Positions 24,471-32,869 of a stretch of DNA of 42,005 nt are shown here, piece after piece (the first letter of the stretch is position 1; every line of letters begins with the position of its first letter). A model generated the notes under the pieces. That model was not told where the DNA came from, searched no databases, and saw only the letters and a list, made by a program, of their open reading frames with translations. The stretch is taken from NCBI GenBank assembly GCA_031278215.1, contig JAITKV010000004.1, positions 1 to 42,005 of the forward strand, written 5' to 3'. A program made the translations under genes and the position numbers. Origin of the DNA: Spirochaetaceae bacterium (GTDB taxonomy: Bacteria > Spirochaetota > Spirochaetia > Treponematales > Breznakiellaceae).

Positions 24471-24516
24471 GCCGGGTTTACGGATTACCATACTACCGGT
24501 AATCGCGCATTTTTTG

Positions 24517-24522
24517 TATACT
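24517..24522 (+). promoter_or_regulatory. Fumarase -10 element, predicted leaderless
   Basis: TATACT is followed by exactly six C residues and then the fumarase alpha ATG at 24529. No Shine-Dalgarno and no good -35 are present. The core GTATAC reads as a -10-like TATACA on the other strand toward the sirtuin gene. Confidence 0.45.
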
Positions 24523-24528
24523 CCCCCC

Positions 24529-25458
24529 ATGGACGAGGATCGGCGCGGGCCCTATTGTAAGGACCGGCCGCAGGCGGCGGAACGGCTTACCGCCATAATC
24601 GAAGGGCTCATGGCCCTTGTGGGGAAGCGCCTTCCCGACGACGTCCGGGCCCGGCTTGAAGAGCTCCGGTCCCGGGAAGATTCCCCCCTGGGCCGGGAAG
24701 TCTATGCCGCTATGTTTACGAACCTGGACATGGCCGAGGCCCTGGACCGGCCCTGCTGTCAGGATACGGGGATCATACAATTTTTTGTCCGGGCCGGTAC
24801 CGCGTTCCCCCTGTTGGGGGAACTGGAGGACTGCCTTAAAGAGGCGCTTATCCGGGCTACCCGGTCCGTTCCCCTGCGCCCCAATGTGGTGGAATTTTTT
24901 GACGAAAAAAACACCGGTAATAATACGGGGACCCGGATCCCCTGGGTTGACTGGGAACTTATCCCCGGATTGGACAGCATACAGCTCTTTGCCTATATGG
25001 CCGGAGGCGGGTGCAGCCTGCCGGGCTTTGCCAGGGTTCTGACGCCCCTGGAGGGCTATGAGGGGGTCTACAGGGCCCTCTTTGACCAGATCATAGCCTA
25101 CGGGGTCAATGCCTGCCCTCCCCTGCTGGTGGGCCTGGGGCTGGGAAATTCGGCGGACACCGCGGCCAGGCTTTCCAAAAAAGCGCTGCTCCGTTTTATC
25201 GGCGTCCGAAACCCCCACCCCCGGGCGGCGGAGATGGAAGAACGGCTGGAGGGGGCCTTGAACAAAGTCGGCATAGGCCCCGGCGGTCTTTTGGGGAACC
25301 ATTCGGTTATGGCGGTGCACATCGAACAGGCGGGGCGGCATACCGCAACCTTTGCGATGGGCCTTTCCACCGGCTGCTGGGCCCACCGCCGGGGGCTCGT
25401 TGAAATACAAAAGGATCTAAGCTGCCGCGTACTTTCCCATGGGGGCGCGGTTCTATGA
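24529..25458 (+). CDS. Class I fumarate hydratase / tartrate dehydratase alpha subunit
   Basis: The iron-sulphur subunit that hydrates fumarate to malate, or dehydrates a related hydroxyacid. The 309-residue protein has the family segments CCQDTGIIQFF with the first cluster cysteine, the GGGCSLPGF region (in place of the usual GGGSEN) and GLSTGCWAHRR with the last cysteine. It matches the N-terminal domain of class I fumarases split into two chains. Fumarate versus tartrate cannot be told apart from sequence alone. The start at 24529 has a -10-like TATACT 6 bases upstream. The stop overlaps the beta-subunit ATG (ATGA at 25455). Confidence 0.85.
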   Translation: MDEDRRGPYCKDRPQAAERLTAIIEGLMALVGKRLPDDVRARLEELRSREDSPLGREVYAAMFTNLDMAEALDRPCCQDTGIIQFFVRAGTAFPLLGELEDCLKEALIRATRSVPLRPNVVEFFDEKNTGNNTGTRIPWVDWELIPGLDSIQLFAYMAGGGCSLPGFARVLTPLEGYEGVYRALFDQIIAYGVNACPPLLVGLGLGNSADTAARLSKKALLRFIGVRNPHPRAAEMEERLEGALNKVGIGPGGLLGNHSVMAVHIEQAGRHTATFAMGLSTGCWAHRRGLVEIQKDLSCRVLSHGGAVL

Positions 25459-26066
25459 ATACATGGCGTCTTTCAACCCCCCTGGAAGAGGGGGACAGGG
25501 CAAAACTTAGCGCCGGAGACCTGGTATACCTAAGCGGAATCCTTGTAACCGGCCGGGACGAAGTACACCACCGGGTGGTCCGCCAAAAACTGGCTTCGCC
25601 GGTAGATTTGGCCCGGGGGGCTATTTTTCATGCCGGCCCCATCATGGGGCAAGACGAACCGGGGGTTTACAGGGTCATTTCCATAGGCCCCACCACCAGC
25701 ATGCGGATGGAACAATGCGAGGCGGAATTTCTTACGGCCACCGGAGTACAGTTCATCGTGGGAAAAGGAGGAATGGGCAACAAAACCGCCAAGGCCTGCC
25801 AAAAGCTGGGGGCGGTTTATACGGTATTTCCCGGGGGCTGCGCCGTCTTAGCCGCGGACAAGGTAGACGCCGTGGAAGGAGTGGAGTGGCTGGATCTGGG
25901 AATGCCCGAAGCCATGTGGATTATGCGGGTCCGGGATTTTGGCCCCCTAATCGTGTCCATCGACACCCGGGGGAACAACCTTTTTGAGGACCACCGGCGG
26001 CTTTTTATCCGGCGAAAGGAAAAGATACTGGAAGAGCTGGAAAAGCAGGGGGCTTTCCCCGGCTAG
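25455..26066 (+). CDS. Class I fumarate hydratase / tartrate dehydratase beta subunit
   Basis: The partner of the alpha subunit, 203 residues, matching the C-terminal domain of class I fumarases. It carries the motifs AGDLVYLSGILVTGRDEVHHR, IFHAGPIM, GPTTSMRMEQ, GKGGM and VFPGGCAVLAA. The start overlaps the alpha stop by four bases, so translation is coupled for equal stoichiometry. It ends about 30 bases before a hairpin with A and T tracts at 26097-26123. Confidence 0.88.
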   Translation: MNTWRLSTPLEEGDRAKLSAGDLVYLSGILVTGRDEVHHRVVRQKLASPVDLARGAIFHAGPIMGQDEPGVYRVISIGPTTSMRMEQCEAEFLTATGVQFIVGKGGMGNKTAKACQKLGAVYTVFPGGCAVLAADKVDAVEGVEWLDLGMPEAMWIMRVRDFGPLIVSIDTRGNNLFEDHRRLFIRRKEKILEELEKQGAFPG

Positions 26067-26096
26067 CAGTTTGTTGCGCTTCGCTCATAAAATTCC

Positions 26097-26123
26097 AAAA
26101 AATCACCCGTCGGGCGGTTTTTT
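26097..26123. terminator. Bidirectional terminator after fumarase
   Basis: AAAAAATCACCCG and CGGGCGGTTTTTT form a stem with one mismatch and flanking A6/T6 tracts, so it can work in both directions. It separates the fumarase operon from the convergent barrel-protein genes. Confidence 0.7.
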
Positions 26124-26175
26124 ACCCTGCAAACTACAAGGGAAACAAAGTTTTCACCGCAGCCCATAAATCGTG

Positions 26176-26204
26176 GGTTTTGCGTTACCTTGCGCCGCAA
26201 AACC
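26176..26204. repeat. Inverted repeat downstream of the barrel-protein operon
   Basis: GGTTTTGCG (26176-26184) and CGCAAAACC (26196-26204) are perfect 9-bp arms around 11 bases. It lies 19 bases past the stop of the minus-strand gene; no T-run follows, so it may stabilise the mRNA 3' end. Confidence 0.4.
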
Positions 26205-26222
26205 TACAAGCGCCACAGGCCG

Positions 26223-27104
26223 CTAGGAGGAATTGGCCTCAAAGCTCCAGACAAAACCCGCAAAGCCTTGAATAAACCATGCCCCGCTGGACCTGACAAG
26301 AGGTTCCTTTCCCCAAGTATAAAGGGGAATTTCCGCCCCAAAGACAAGCGCAAAAAGGGGCCGGACCTTAACGGAGGCTTCAAAGCCCAGAAAAATCGAC
26401 CGGATATGGTCGCTTGTTTCAAGCCCCTGATCGGTATATGACCGGGTTAAAGTCTGGTACCCCATATCAATAAAGATGGTGTAGGGGACATTTTTTGCAT
26501 AAATTTCCCCCCGGTAGCAAAACCGCCATACCTGGTCGCCGGTAAACAGATCCATTTCCCGAAGGAGCCCGAATTTTTTAACCGAAACGCTCAGGGTATT
26601 TACCAGGTGGGGAAGCCAGAATCCCAGGGCGGCGCTTGAACTTTCTATAGCATAATCCCCTTCTTCGCTGAACGATCCAAGGTTCCCCATCCCCTTAACC
26701 TCGATAAAAATGATCCCGGGAATGCCAAGCCTCATGCCGGTGGTAATGCCGGGGCTAAAAATAGTTCCCCGGGTATTAGAGATGCTGAAAAGGGGGCCCA
26801 GGGAAAAACTAAGATACCCCGTATCAAGCTGCAGAATGCCTTCCAGGATATTTCCTAGTACCGGATCCCGCTGAAAAAAAACGGAAAAGCCAAAAAGATC
26901 CGAAAAATCGCCGCTTATGCCGATCCGGCCCAGCGGATAGGGATGTCCCGAAAATTCCTTCGCCCCCATGGGGGCGCGGGATTCCCTGTCAAAAGATAAA
27001 TTGCCCGCCCCGGCGACGGCCGAAAAATCCAGGGCCCCGAGGGAGGCGCCCCAAAAAATTCCGAAGACCGCCAAAAGGATCCTTTGCAGCCGGAAAAAGT
27101 TCAT
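26223..27104 (-). CDS. Outer-membrane barrel-like protein
   Basis: From the ATG at 27104, one base after the stop of the upstream gene, the protein has 293 residues. It has a signal peptide (FRLQRILLAVFGIFWGASLGA) and a long run of alternating polar and aromatic residues typical of beta-barrels, such as LDTGYLSFSLGPLFSI and WFIQGFAGFVWSFEA near the end. No family is recognised. The much longer upstream in-frame start at 27224 overlaps the preceding gene and is unlikely. It is translationally coupled to the other barrel-like protein. It is not Cys-rich and has no lipobox. Confidence 0.7.
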   Translation of the reverse strand: MNFFRLQRILLAVFGIFWGASLGALDFSAVAGAGNLSFDRESRAPMGAKEFSGHPYPLGRIGISGDFSDLFGFSVFFQRDPVLGNILEGILQLDTGYLSFSLGPLFSISNTRGTIFSPGITTGMRLGIPGIIFIEVKGMGNLGSFSEEGDYAIESSSAALGFWLPHLVNTLSVSVKKFGLLREMDLFTGDQVWRFCYRGEIYAKNVPYTIFIDMGYQTLTRSYTDQGLETSDHIRSIFLGFEASVKVRPLFALVFGAEIPLYTWGKEPLVRSSGAWFIQGFAGFVWSFEANSS

Positions 27105-27105
27105 C

Positions 27106-28359
27106 CTAATAGGCCGTCCGGATACCGATAAAACCTTCGGCAAAATCACCCCCCTCTTTAAAGTACAGGGCGTTAAACCGCAGCTTAAAATTCCAGAGCA
27201 GCCCCGCCCCGGCCACCTGTACAAAAGGAGAAAGCCAGAGGCTTATATCCTCCCCGTTGTGGAGTGTAAGCCCCAGGGTGGCCTCGACTCCTCCTTCAAA
27301 GGAAGACCGGTTTATGTCCCCGTAAAAAATTTTAAAGTTTACGTCCGCCTTTCCCCGCTCCACATCCCCGTCTTTATCCAGGATAAGCCGGTTCATATAA
27401 TAGACGGGATGGTAAAAAAAGGTCAGGGCAGATCCGATTCGCCAGAGCTGAAATCGCGGTTCTAAAAGAAAATACCAGTTATCGATGTCAAAATCGTCTC
27501 CCACTTCCCAATAGGGAACCCCCGCTTGCATAAGCAGGGCCAGGGACCCGGCGTCGAAAAAGGCCAGAATTCCGCCCCGGACAACCGGATCGTCCCCGGT
27601 AACATAGGTAGTGCCGGTAAAGATCTCGAATTTAGCCGCGGCGCTGTTTACCAGCAGCCGGAAATCCGCCGAATAATGGCCGGGCAGATAGGCGCCGGTG
27701 GTTTCGTTACGGAATGATAAATCGTGGTAGATATACAACGAAGGGATCACTTTTTCCAAAAATATCGCCTTCAGGGCTGCTCCGGTTCCCAGAATACTGT
27801 GGAAGGCGCCGTTAAACCGCAGGGAAAGGTCGCCCCCCAATCCTTCGGGGTAGTACAAAAAGCCCCGAAGATCGGTGGTCACCGGCAGGGAGCCAAAAAG
27901 TTCCTGGAAGTCCTCCCCGGAGCCAAGCTTGTCATAGTGGCCGATAAAAAAACTCGCCTCCAGGGGACCGCCGAACAGTTCCCTGACCGTGGCGGCCACG
28001 GATCGAATGGAAAGCGTCGCCTGGTTATTGAACCGTTCGTTCACCTCGTCCACCAGACCGTCGTACTCCGCCGTGGTTGGATTAGTGGAACCCGTGGACG
28101 CATAGGGCAATTCAAGGCGGCCATAGGACAGGGCCTTTTGTAAATTCGGAATTTCCGCCCCCAGGCCTAAAATAATTCCGTATTTGTAGCCCCCCTGAAG
28201 GCTTATATCGGCCTCCGCAGAGGTTCTAATGCCAAAATCGCCGTCTTCCATGGCCCCCCGGCTGGCCAACTCCAGATGAGAAACGATAATTTCTGCCCCG
28301 AAAAGCCCCGGAGCAAGGGCACAGCCGGCAAGAACGGCCGCCCAGAATGATTTCTTCAT
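27106..28359 (-). CDS. Outer-membrane barrel-like protein
   Basis: The 417-residue protein has a signal peptide (KKSFWAAVLAGCALAPGLFGA) and repeated short amphipathic strands with aromatic girdles. A Cys in the signal is not in a good lipobox context. It ends with the strands LLWNFKLRFNALYF and GFIGIRTAY; the terminal aromatic residue is usual for outer-membrane barrels. No family is recognised and no substrate can be given. It is the first gene of a two-gene operon with a second barrel-like protein. The upstream region has TAGTAT close to the ATG and no ribosome site, so this gene may also be leaderless. Confidence 0.7.
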   Translation of the reverse strand: MKKSFWAAVLAGCALAPGLFGAEIIVSHLELASRGAMEDGDFGIRTSAEADISLQGGYKYGIILGLGAEIPNLQKALSYGRLELPYASTGSTNPTTAEYDGLVDEVNERFNNQATLSIRSVAATVRELFGGPLEASFFIGHYDKLGSGEDFQELFGSLPVTTDLRGFLYYPEGLGGDLSLRFNGAFHSILGTGAALKAIFLEKVIPSLYIYHDLSFRNETTGAYLPGHYSADFRLLVNSAAAKFEIFTGTTYVTGDDPVVRGGILAFFDAGSLALLMQAGVPYWEVGDDFDIDNWYFLLEPRFQLWRIGSALTFFYHPVYYMNRLILDKDGDVERGKADVNFKIFYGDINRSSFEGGVEATLGLTLHNGEDISLWLSPFVQVAGAGLLWNFKLRFNALYFKEGGDFAEGFIGIRTAY

Positions 28360-28436
28360 GTATATACTATCGGTAGATTAGACTATTTCCCTCAATAGGC
28401 TTGACGTAAAAGCAATTGTGTATAAACATTGAGATT

Positions 28437-30821
28437 ATGAGCGATTATCTCGACCCAAATAACGAAGAATTGCTAAAAGATTTTTTTAGTGAAGCCCAAA
28501 TGCAGGTTGATACCCTGGAACAAAATATACTGGTTCTTGAAAACGAAGGGGGTAACAGGGACGCGGTGGACGAGATATTCCGTGCGGCCCATACCCTGAA
28601 GGGCGGTTCCGCCACAGTCGAAATGATGGAACTGTCCCACTTTACCCACATGGTAGAAGATGTGCTTGACGCCATCCGGTCCGATCAGCTGGCCATTACC
28701 GGGGATGTGGTAGACACCCTGCTGGCGGCCATCGACATCATTAAGGCCATGCTGGAACAGCGGATGGACGGGGGGGTATACCGGGAGGATACCTCCCAGA
28801 TGGAGGCCCGGCTGGAGGGGATGATCCCCGAATCCTCCAAGGGGAAAAAGGCTCCGCCCAAGGCCCCAAAACCGGCGGCCCCTCCCCCGGCGCCGGTGGT
28901 AAGCGCGGGCGCCCCGGCGCTTACGGAAGCGGAAATTCAGGAGCTTAAAGAGTCCGTAAAAGACGGCACGCCGGTTTACCAGGTTTCGGTGGAATTTGAC
29001 GAAAACAGCCCCATGAATACCGTGGGGGGCATTCAATGCTATGCGGCCCTCAAAAGCCAGGGGACCATACTCCGCACCCAGCCGGAATTTGAACAACTCT
29101 ACGAAGATACTTTTTTCCAGACCGTATATTACTATCTTGCTTCTAAAAAAAGCGCCGAGGAACTGCAAAAAACTGTCATTATCCCCGACGTATCCCTTTC
29201 GGCAAAGGTAACAAATATCCAGTCCTTGACACCCGGAGATTCCGCAAGCCCGGCTTCCGCGGCGGCGGCGCCGGCTCAACCGGCGGCACCGGCTTCGCAG
29301 GCGGCGTCGGCTCAACCGGCGGCGCCGGCTTCGCAGGCCCCCGCGTCCCCGCAGGCGGCGGCCCAGTCGGCGGCGGCAGGAAAGGCCCCCGCGCAGGGGG
29401 CTTCCACGGAAGACGCCAAAAAAGCGGGAAAAGAGGCGGGCTCCATACTACGGGTGGATTCCAAGCGCATAGACGATCTTCTTAACCTGGTGTCCGAAAC
29501 GGTCATTACCAAAGCCACCTTTAACCAGATAAATCTACAGTTTACCGATCTGCTTAATGAACTCCACGCCGCAGAAACCGGGTACCGGGAAACGATAAAA
29601 AGTCTCTTCGACAGCCTGCCCGCGTACCTGGAAAGTATCCAGGAAGGCCAGTCCGTCAAGGATATACGAAAAGAAATCGGCGAACAGTACGGGGATATTT
29701 TCTCGATTTTTGACGGTTTTGAAACAAACCTTAAGGGAACCGTCAGTAAATTCCGTTCCACCAGTCAAAACCTGGGGCGCATTACCGGGGAACTCCAGGA
29801 AGGGGTCATGCGGATCCGCATGGTACCCATTAGCCAAATTTTTAGCCGCTTTCCCCGGCTTGTGCGGGATCTTTCCAAATCCCTTAACAAAAAAATCAAC
29901 CTGGTTATCGAGGGGGAAGAAACGGAACTGGATAAGTCGGTGATCGAAGATCTGCTGGATCCGATTATGCATTCGGTGCGCAACTCGGTGGATCACGGCA
30001 TAGAATCCGCAGAGGAACGAAAGGCCGCGGGCAAGAGCGAAGAAGGCAGGGTGCTGCTTAAGGCTTCCAACGAGGGAAACATGATCATCATCGAAATCGG
30101 CGACGACGGCCGGGGCATCGATGTGGAGGCGGTTAAGGCCAAGGCCATTGATCGGGGGATCATTAACCCCAACAAGGTGCTTTCGGACGTGGAAGCCTAT
30201 AATCTTATCTTTGAACCGGGTTTTTCCACCGCCAAGCAGGTTACCAGTATTTCCGGCCGGGGGGTGGGCCTGGATGTGGTGCGCCGGTCCATTGAAAAGC
30301 TTAACGGCACCGTTACCGTAACCTCCGAAAAGGGCAAGGGCAGTAAGTTTATTATTAAGCTTCCTTTGACGCTGGCGATCATCCAGGGTCTTCTGGTCCG
30401 GGTGGGGGAAGAAATCTATTCCATTCCCATTACCAGCGTTATTGAAAGCCTGCGGATTAAGCCCGGCGAAATTAATTTTATCGACAACTACGAAGTGGTT
30501 AATGTCCGTAACGACGTTATTTCCCTGCTCCGGCTTAACCGGCTTTTTGGCATAAAAACCGAAGAACAAACGGACTTTCATTTTATTGTCATTGTGGGCA
30601 CCTCCGAAAAAAAGATGGGTTTTATGGTGGACAGCCTTATCGGAGAAGAAGACGTGGTTATTAAACCCTTGCGGGATCAGTTTACCAACTCTCCGGGAAT
30701 TGCCGGCGCTTCCATCCTGGGGGATGGATCGGTATCCCTTATTATCGACGTAAGCCAACTGCTGGAATTGGGGCAACGGAAAGAAAAAGAACAGCGCCAA
30801 ATCCGCGAAGGCATACGGTAG
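28437..30821 (+). CDS. cheA: Chemotaxis histidine kinase CheA
   Basis: CheA autophosphorylates in receptor arrays and passes phosphate to CheY. The 794-residue protein has an Hpt domain with phospho-His52 (AAHTLKGGSA), a CheY-binding P2-like region (about 180-260) and a long Ala/Pro/Gln linker. The P3 dimerisation region follows (from LRVDSKRIDDLLNLVSE), then the ATPase domain with HSVRNSVDHG, GDDGRGID and GRGVGLDVV, and a C-terminal CheW-like P5 domain. The ATG at 28437 is chosen over an upstream in-frame start at 28416; neither has a Shine-Dalgarno. TATAAA at 28421-28426 lies ten bases before it. It is followed by the CheW fusion and CheX. Confidence 0.95.
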   Translation: MSDYLDPNNEELLKDFFSEAQMQVDTLEQNILVLENEGGNRDAVDEIFRAAHTLKGGSATVEMMELSHFTHMVEDVLDAIRSDQLAITGDVVDTLLAAIDIIKAMLEQRMDGGVYREDTSQMEARLEGMIPESSKGKKAPPKAPKPAAPPPAPVVSAGAPALTEAEIQELKESVKDGTPVYQVSVEFDENSPMNTVGGIQCYAALKSQGTILRTQPEFEQLYEDTFFQTVYYYLASKKSAEELQKTVIIPDVSLSAKVTNIQSLTPGDSASPASAAAAPAQPAAPASQAASAQPAAPASQAPASPQAAAQSAAAGKAPAQGASTEDAKKAGKEAGSILRVDSKRIDDLLNLVSETVITKATFNQINLQFTDLLNELHAAETGYRETIKSLFDSLPAYLESIQEGQSVKDIRKEIGEQYGDIFSIFDGFETNLKGTVSKFRSTSQNLGRITGELQEGVMRIRMVPISQIFSRFPRLVRDLSKSLNKKINLVIEGEETELDKSVIEDLLDPIMHSVRNSVDHGIESAEERKAAGKSEEGRVLLKASNEGNMIIIEIGDDGRGIDVEAVKAKAIDRGIINPNKVLSDVEAYNLIFEPGFSTAKQVTSISGRGVGLDVVRRSIEKLNGTVTVTSEKGKGSKFIIKLPLTLAIIQGLLVRVGEEIYSIPITSVIESLRIKPGEINFIDNYEVVNVRNDVISLLRLNRLFGIKTEEQTDFHFIVIVGTSEKKMGFMVDSLIGEEDVVIKPLRDQFTNSPGIAGASILGDGSVSLIIDVSQLLELGQRKEKEQRQIREGIR
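29271..29342. repeat. 36-bp tandem repeat in the cheA linker
   Basis: Two 36-bp units (29271-29306, 29307-29342) differ at only a few positions and encode PAQPAAPASQAA-type repeats in the flexible linker between P2 and P3. They are in frame. Confidence 0.7.
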
Positions 30822-30830
30822 GGGCGGTAT

Positions 30831-32174
30831 ATGGCCATAGTACGGGATTTGGAAACAGTAAACGCCGAACTGCAGGAACAAAAAGAACGGGTGGAAAATG
30901 TTGATTTTAAGATGATCACCTTTTCCCTGGCCGGCAAGGACTACGGCGTGGATATTATGAACGTTAAAGAAATTGCCAAGGCCGATAAATTCACCTATGT
31001 TCCCAACGCTGCTTCCTATGTCCGGGGGGTTTACAACCTTCGAGGAGACATCATTCCCGTCATAGACCTTCGTTCCTTCTTTCATTTGCCGGTGGAGCAG
31101 AAGGAAAACGGCATAGAAAATATGCTTATCCTGACCATCGAAGAGCGGGTCTACGGAACCATTGTAGACAAAATCGACAAGGTGGTGGGCATTAATTCCG
31201 AATCCATACAGCCCCCCCACCCCATATTCGGGGATATTAACATTAAATTTATCAGCGGGGTGGTGGAAAAACAGGGGGACCTGTATATTATTCTGGACGG
31301 GGTGCGGATCTTTTCTATCAGCGAAGACGACAAAACCAAGTCCCGGCTTCCGGAAAGCGGCGATACGTACTACATGCCGCCGGCATACGTATCCCCGGCA
31401 GCCCAGGAAGCTCCGGGGACGGACATATCCCGGGCAGAATCGGCCTTGGATTTTATACGGCAAAGCCTGCCGGCAATAAAACGGTTTTATCCCAGCGCTA
31501 TTAACGAAGCCTGGCTGCGCGGCCGTTTTGCCGATTGGAGCGTAGGCCGGCAGGGGCCGGAATTGCAGCTAAAGGACCTTGCGGAAGCGGATAATTTCCT
31601 TGCCCGCTTCTATTCCCCCTCCACCGGAAGCTTCTGGGAGGATGAGTACGCCGCCGCAATAAAGGCCGCCCTGCCGGACCAGTCTTCATCAAGTACCATA
31701 CAGATTTGGAATATAGGCTGCGGCAAGGGGTATGAAACTTTTTCGTTTGCCTGTATACTTAAATCAAGGTATCCGAACAGCCGCTTTAAAATCTGGGCAA
31801 ACGACAACGATATTATGGCCATTTCCCAGGCGCCCAATATGCTTTTTGATCTGGACGAAGTGCCCGAATACTGTAGAGCCCACATGGTAAGGGGTCCGAA
31901 TGGATACACCTTTAACCAGGAGATTAAGGATTCAATCCTGTTTGAGTATCACGATGTCCTAAACGATAATTCCCTGCCCGATTTAGACATAATTCTGGCC
32001 CGGGATGTGCTGTCGTTCTTCCAGGTACCGGAACAGGAAAAATTAGTCCATGAATTTACCGAACGGCTTAAAAGCCGGGGCTTTGTAATTTTGGGAACGA
32101 ATGAAGAGTTAACCGGCGCAGAATGGCGATCCATGGCAAAGCGGCCGGTGTCCGCTTTTACGCAAAGAGAGTAA
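30831..32174 (+). CDS. CheW fused to a CheR-like domain
   Basis: The 447-residue protein joins a complete CheW domain (about 22-172, with FSLAGKDYGVDIMNVKEI and VRGVYNLRGDIIPVIDLR) to a CheR-like methyltransferase fold (about 200-440). The SAM-binding motif reads IWNIGCGKGYETFSFA, where normal CheR has a GC..GEEPYS pattern; the NxR/D segment DLDIILARDVLSFF is kept. This fusion is known in treponemes, where it takes the place of ordinary CheW in the receptor array. Whether the CheR part still methylates is uncertain. The start is 10 bases after the cheA stop with an AGGGGCGG-type site, so it is in the cheA operon. Confidence 0.88.
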   Translation: MAIVRDLETVNAELQEQKERVENVDFKMITFSLAGKDYGVDIMNVKEIAKADKFTYVPNAASYVRGVYNLRGDIIPVIDLRSFFHLPVEQKENGIENMLILTIEERVYGTIVDKIDKVVGINSESIQPPHPIFGDINIKFISGVVEKQGDLYIILDGVRIFSISEDDKTKSRLPESGDTYYMPPAYVSPAAQEAPGTDISRAESALDFIRQSLPAIKRFYPSAINEAWLRGRFADWSVGRQGPELQLKDLAEADNFLARFYSPSTGSFWEDEYAAAIKAALPDQSSSSTIQIWNIGCGKGYETFSFACILKSRYPNSRFKIWANDNDIMAISQAPNMLFDLDEVPEYCRAHMVRGPNGYTFNQEIKDSILFEYHDVLNDNSLPDLDIILARDVLSFFQVPEQEKLVHEFTERLKSRGFVILGTNEELTGAEWRSMAKRPVSAFTQRE

Positions 32175-32186
32175 AAGGAGAATACC

Positions 32187-32654
32187 ATGCGTGTTGAATA
32201 TATCAATCCTTTTGTGGAAGCAGCGTTCAATGTTCTTAAAGAAGTGGTAAATACCGACGTTAAGCGGGGAGATCTTTACCTTAAATCTACAACCATGTCT
32301 ATCATGGGGGTTGCGGCCTTAGTCGGCCTGGCCGGCGACGTGGAAGGCCGGGTCCTCTTTGACATGACTAAAGAAACCGCCCTGAATATAGCCGGAGCTA
32401 TGAACGGCGAGAAATTTACCCAGTTTGATGAACTTGCCAAGGCTACCATTACCGAACTTGCCAACATGATCACCGCCCAGGCGGTAACCAAGCTCCACGA
32501 TCTGGGCTTTAAATTCGACCTTACCCCGCCGGCACTATTTTCCGGAGAAAATATGGAAATTTCCAATCATGAGGTAGAGGCCCTGATAGTACCCATGGAA
32601 CTGGGGGGTAACGGTAAAATCGAGATCAATGTCGCTATTCGGGAGAGGACGTAA
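32187..32654 (+). CDS. cheX: CheY-P phosphatase CheX
   Basis: CheX removes phosphate from CheY to reset the motor response; spirochaetes use it instead of CheZ. The 155-residue protein starts at an ATG with AAAAGGAG and shows the family pattern, including the catalytic ExxN in TELANMITAQA. An alpha/beta fold follows. It is the last gene of the cheA-cheW-cheX group. A cheY would be expected next in treponeme relatives, but none follows here; a tRNA gene comes instead. Confidence 0.93.
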   Translation: MRVEYINPFVEAAFNVLKEVVNTDVKRGDLYLKSTTMSIMGVAALVGLAGDVEGRVLFDMTKETALNIAGAMNGEKFTQFDELAKATITELANMITAQAVTKLHDLGFKFDLTPPALFSGENMEISNHEVEALIVPMELGGNGKIEINVAIRERT

Positions 32655-32689
32655 GGCTTTGCCGCCACATACACGGCGGTACAGTTTAC

Positions 32690-32763
32690 GGGCGGTTAGC
32701 TCAGTTGGTGAGAGCACTAGCTTGACATGCTAGGGGTCGTGGGTTCAAGTCCCCCATCGCCCA
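32690..32763 (+). tRNA. tRNA-Val (GAC)
   Basis: A full cloverleaf can be drawn: acceptor GGGCGGT/ATCGCCC with one G-U, D-arm GCTC/GAGC, anticodon stem CTAGC/GCTAG with loop TTGACAT giving anticodon GAC, variable loop GGGTC, and T-loop TTCAAGT. The T-stem GTGGG/CCCCC has one U-C mismatch. The discriminator is A and CCA is not encoded. It reads valine codon GUC (and GUU by wobble). Confidence 0.93.
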
Positions 32764-32784
32764 ATGTTTTGGTATCTGTAAATT

Positions 32785-32810
32785 CGCCCCACACCCGGAG
32801 TTTTGGGGCG
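32785..32810. terminator. Hairpin between tRNA-Val and the liv operon
   Basis: CGCCCCA (32785-32791) pairs with TGGGGCG (32804-32810). It lies in the 106-base gap between the convergent tRNA and livF; no T-run follows on either strand, so it is a weak terminator candidate. The rest of the gap shows nothing else. Confidence 0.4.
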
Positions 32811-32869
32811 CTTATGCCGGTCTTTGGCCCGCCTTCGGTTGGACGCAGGCAGGGGCAGATGGGGCCGCG

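Noticed and set aside
28401-28430. Possible promoter for cheA (TTGACG and TATAAA)
   Set aside because: The hexamers are only 14 bases apart, too close for a normal sigma-70 promoter, and no sigma-28 motif was found there.
29535-31463. 642-codon open frame on the minus strand across cheA and the CheW fusion
   Set aside because: Antisense to strongly conserved domains; length is explained by codon bias that avoids stops in that frame. No domain is recognisable.
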